A DNA stretch of 51,707 nt. It comes from Coemansia sp. RSA 922. Taxonomy: Eukaryota > Kickxellomycota > Kickxellomycetes > Kickxellales > Kickxellaceae. Location: positions 1 to 51,707 of the forward strand of contig JANBQS010000032.1 of NCBI GenBank assembly GCA_027577415.1, read 5' to 3'. A model generated the notes under the pieces. That model worked only from the letters and a program-made list of their open reading frames with translations. It ran no database searches and was not told the DNA's origin. Every line of letters begins with the position of its first letter. Positions within the stretch are counted from its first letter, which is position 1. The translations under genes and the position numbers were made by a program. Below are positions 50,001 through 51,707 of the stretch, one piece after another.

Positions 50001-51486
50001 GTTGGCAGCTGCAAGACGAGTATTGATGCTTCTTGACTTTGGCGTGTGGCGGGCGACCGCTGCAGCGTGCTGAAGCAAATTGGCAGCGTTTGACCGCGGA
50101 CTTAGAGCCGAGGGAGCAGCGCTCTTAGTGCGCCTGACAGCGGCTAGTGCGTCGCTGTTCTGAGTTGACGAGCTGGAAATGATAGACAGTGGCACGTCGT
50201 CGTCATCTTCAGAATCGCTAGGCTGAAAGCGGGGCGCGGCGCCAAACGAGGCCGACGAGTCGTTGGACGCTATAGTACTGGCGTTTTGTGCGGGGCGTCG
50301 TGTCTTTGCTTGCGACTGGGGCTGCCGGGAGCTGGAGACGCTGCGTGAGACAGAGGCTGGGGACATGCTGCCAGCCATCGCAGGAGTGCCGTTGGCTTTG
50401 TCCTGGCGGGCGCCGCCTCCGCCGTAGTTGTAGGCTGACTCATCGGACGAGTTTGAGCCCGAGGACGATGAGCTGTCGGATGCTTCAACCTCGTTTGGAG
50501 TACTGGTCGCTATGGCACTGCCAGCAGCTGACAGGCGGCGCTGCTGCTCGGAGCCCTTGACCCAGGGGCGGGCAGCGGTGTGTGGGTTGCGGCGGCGGGG
50601 CGTTGAGGCGACAGACGGAGCCAGGGATGCGGAGTCAGACTGAGGCGGGGCTGGTACATTGGCAGCTTGCGTATAGTGGTGGGGCAGATTCGGGTTGTGC
50701 GGGGACGAGTAGAACCCCGGCGCGTACTGGTATCCAGCAGCCGTGTGGGGGCTAACAAACCCGTCATGTATCCATTCGTGCTGGTCTGCGCTCAGCTGCT
50801 GCACCTGGTGATACTGCTGGAGAAACTGCTGCTGGAACTGTTGCTGCTGCTGGTTCAGCTCCATTTCTAGCTGCTGCTGGTAGTCCATTACTGGAGCATA
50901 CTGTGGCTCAGGGTAGTGTCCATATTGCGGTTGTTGTTGTGAATGGTACTGTTGTTGTTGATGCTGTTGCTGCTGTTTGTTGCTTTGTTGCCGTCGGTGG
51001 CGTGGCTGGTGTGATGCGCCGTGGCTGTATGCGTCTTCAACTGGTGCTATCGATGGAGGCGCTGCTCCGGCCATTACACTTAGTGGTATATGGTCGTCGT
51101 CATCGTCAGACTCTAGTCGAAGGCCATGCGGTGTCGGCTGCTGCTGTTGCCAGTGCCCTCCATCTGGCTGTGTGTTGTGGTAGGGATGCTACAAGAAATG
51201 CGCCATTGTACACAGGTGACAGAAAAGTTAGTGGGCATGTTGCGCACGGGCCTTCATGGGCGAGACGATCTGCCGCCAATGTTAATATTGGTTCTGCCGA
51301 AATAGATCATGAAAGGGACCCAGATAGACGTTCATGCCGCTATGTTCTAATTTGGGCCTTCTGTAAATAGGGACAGATGTGCGGACACACTTAAAGGGAT
51401 CGGCCTTCTCAGTGTAATAAGGGGAGAAAAACCGGTTAAGTACGAACAGGGGAGTACATGGGCTGCCAGTTGGTGGTACGTACCAT
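47007..51486 (-). CDS. RA-PH domain scaffold protein (Ras-association plus pleckstrin homology)
   Basis: A large protein of 1394 residues in my model: exon 1 is only the ATG (51486-51484), then a 295-base intron (GTACGT ... CTTGTAG) and exon 2 51188-47007. The internal ATG at 51074 is not the start, because the frame continues upstream with clearly coding sequence (LESDDDDDHIPLSV) to the splice acceptor. The first ~150 residues are Gln/Tyr/Pro-rich, then a long Ser-rich disordered region. An RA domain lies near 890-985 (RKVSVRIYVQD...YYSFILTEYTTCEMILND), a PH domain near 995-1115 (IQGMLYYRLKKSKWQKGIFRL), and a C-terminal tail with three GSLL motifs near 1220-1290. The RA-PH tandem occurs in MRL/Grb7-type adaptors that link Ras-family GTPases to the membrane and actin; a role in polarised growth is inference. 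Confidence 0.85.
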
Positions 51487-51707
51487 GAGAGCTGGGCGTT
51501 AAAAGTGGTCGTTAGAAGCGAGAATAGGGGATGAAAGAGTGGTAGACTCTAATCAACCTTGGAAGAATAAAAAAAAAGTTGTTTGAAAAAGGGGGGAGAG
51601 AAAAAAGGAAGGCTGGGCGTTGTAAGGGAGAAAAAAAAACATGCGAGCCTGGCGGTCCATGCTGCATAGCGCGGCATCCAATCACTGCGTGGTGGAGGAT
51701 GCTTCCT
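51487..51707 (-). other. 5' region of the RA-PH gene
   Basis: Presumed leader and promoter; pyrimidine-rich on the minus strand (51560-51640). Window ends here. No other gene seen. Confidence 0.4.

Noticed and set aside
1..51707. tRNA, rRNA or CRISPR features
   Set aside because: Scanned by eye for tRNA A/B boxes, rRNA-like blocks and regularly spaced direct repeats; nothing met a reasonable standard. A tRNA search program would be decisive.

Overview
This is eukaryotic nuclear DNA from a fungus. The genes encode fungal or pan-eukaryotic housekeeping proteins: zuotin, XPG/Rad2, Ski8, WBP11, an RSC-type bromodomain/BAH protein, Rpt2, Tim23, ataxin-10/Ctr86, RPC40, phosphomevalonate kinase, Coq11 and Trm6. 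Introns are few and short, and spacers between genes are often under 250 bp. My best guess is an early-diverging lineage such as Kickxellomycotina, but that is inference and no marker here settles it. I recognised no rRNA, tRNA or CRISPR.

Layout. 1-4.6 kb: zuotin and two unrecognised minus-strand genes. 4.6-16.9 kb: an accessory, decaying island. It holds a frameshifted relic (5.9-6.9 kb), a pair of ~0.9 kb inverted repeats around a ~3 kb spacer (arms about 7875-8787 and 11775-12675) with outward-facing TATA boxes, a tandem repeat carrying two copies of the same protein C-terminus, a broken ABCB-type transporter (13.2-15.4 kb) and a broken C2H2 zinc-finger gene (16.2-16.8 kb). 16.9-31.7 kb: dense conserved genes (XPG nuclease, Ski8, WBP11, RSC-like subunit, a three-exon unknown, Rpt2, Tim23). 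32.4-34.7 kb: a HIRAN protein with what looks like a ruined SNF2 half-domain, and two members of a small-protein family, one of them frameshifted. 35.4-42.0 kb: ataxin-10, RPC40, ERG8, COQ11 and TRM6. 42.6-46.4 kb: a second cluster of the small-protein family inside direct repeats. 46.6-51.5 kb: a SelT/W/H-type thioredoxin-fold protein and a large RA-PH scaffold.

The conserved genes do not form one pathway. They cover co-translational folding, DNA repair, chromatin remodelling, splicing, proteolysis, mitochondrial import, Pol I/III transcription and tRNA modification. One pair is suggestive: ERG8 (mevalonate pathway, source of the isoprenoid tail of ubiquinone) and COQ11 (ubiquinone synthesis) share a 198-bp divergent promoter.

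The best candidate for something undescribed is the small-protein family. It has at least five members of about 117-134 residues, without signal peptides, at 33.3-34.6 kb and 43.4-46.4 kb. They share a weak core (aromatic-Leu-[Val/Ile]-[Ala/Ser] in the second half) and strong TATA boxes. Two members lie in a ~1.15-kb tandem duplication between ~275-bp LTR-like direct repeats, and one is interrupted by a 160-bp insertion with a 5-bp target duplication that could also be spliced out in frame. Other oddities are a GC-AG intron in SKI8 and two genes whose first coding exon is only the ATG.
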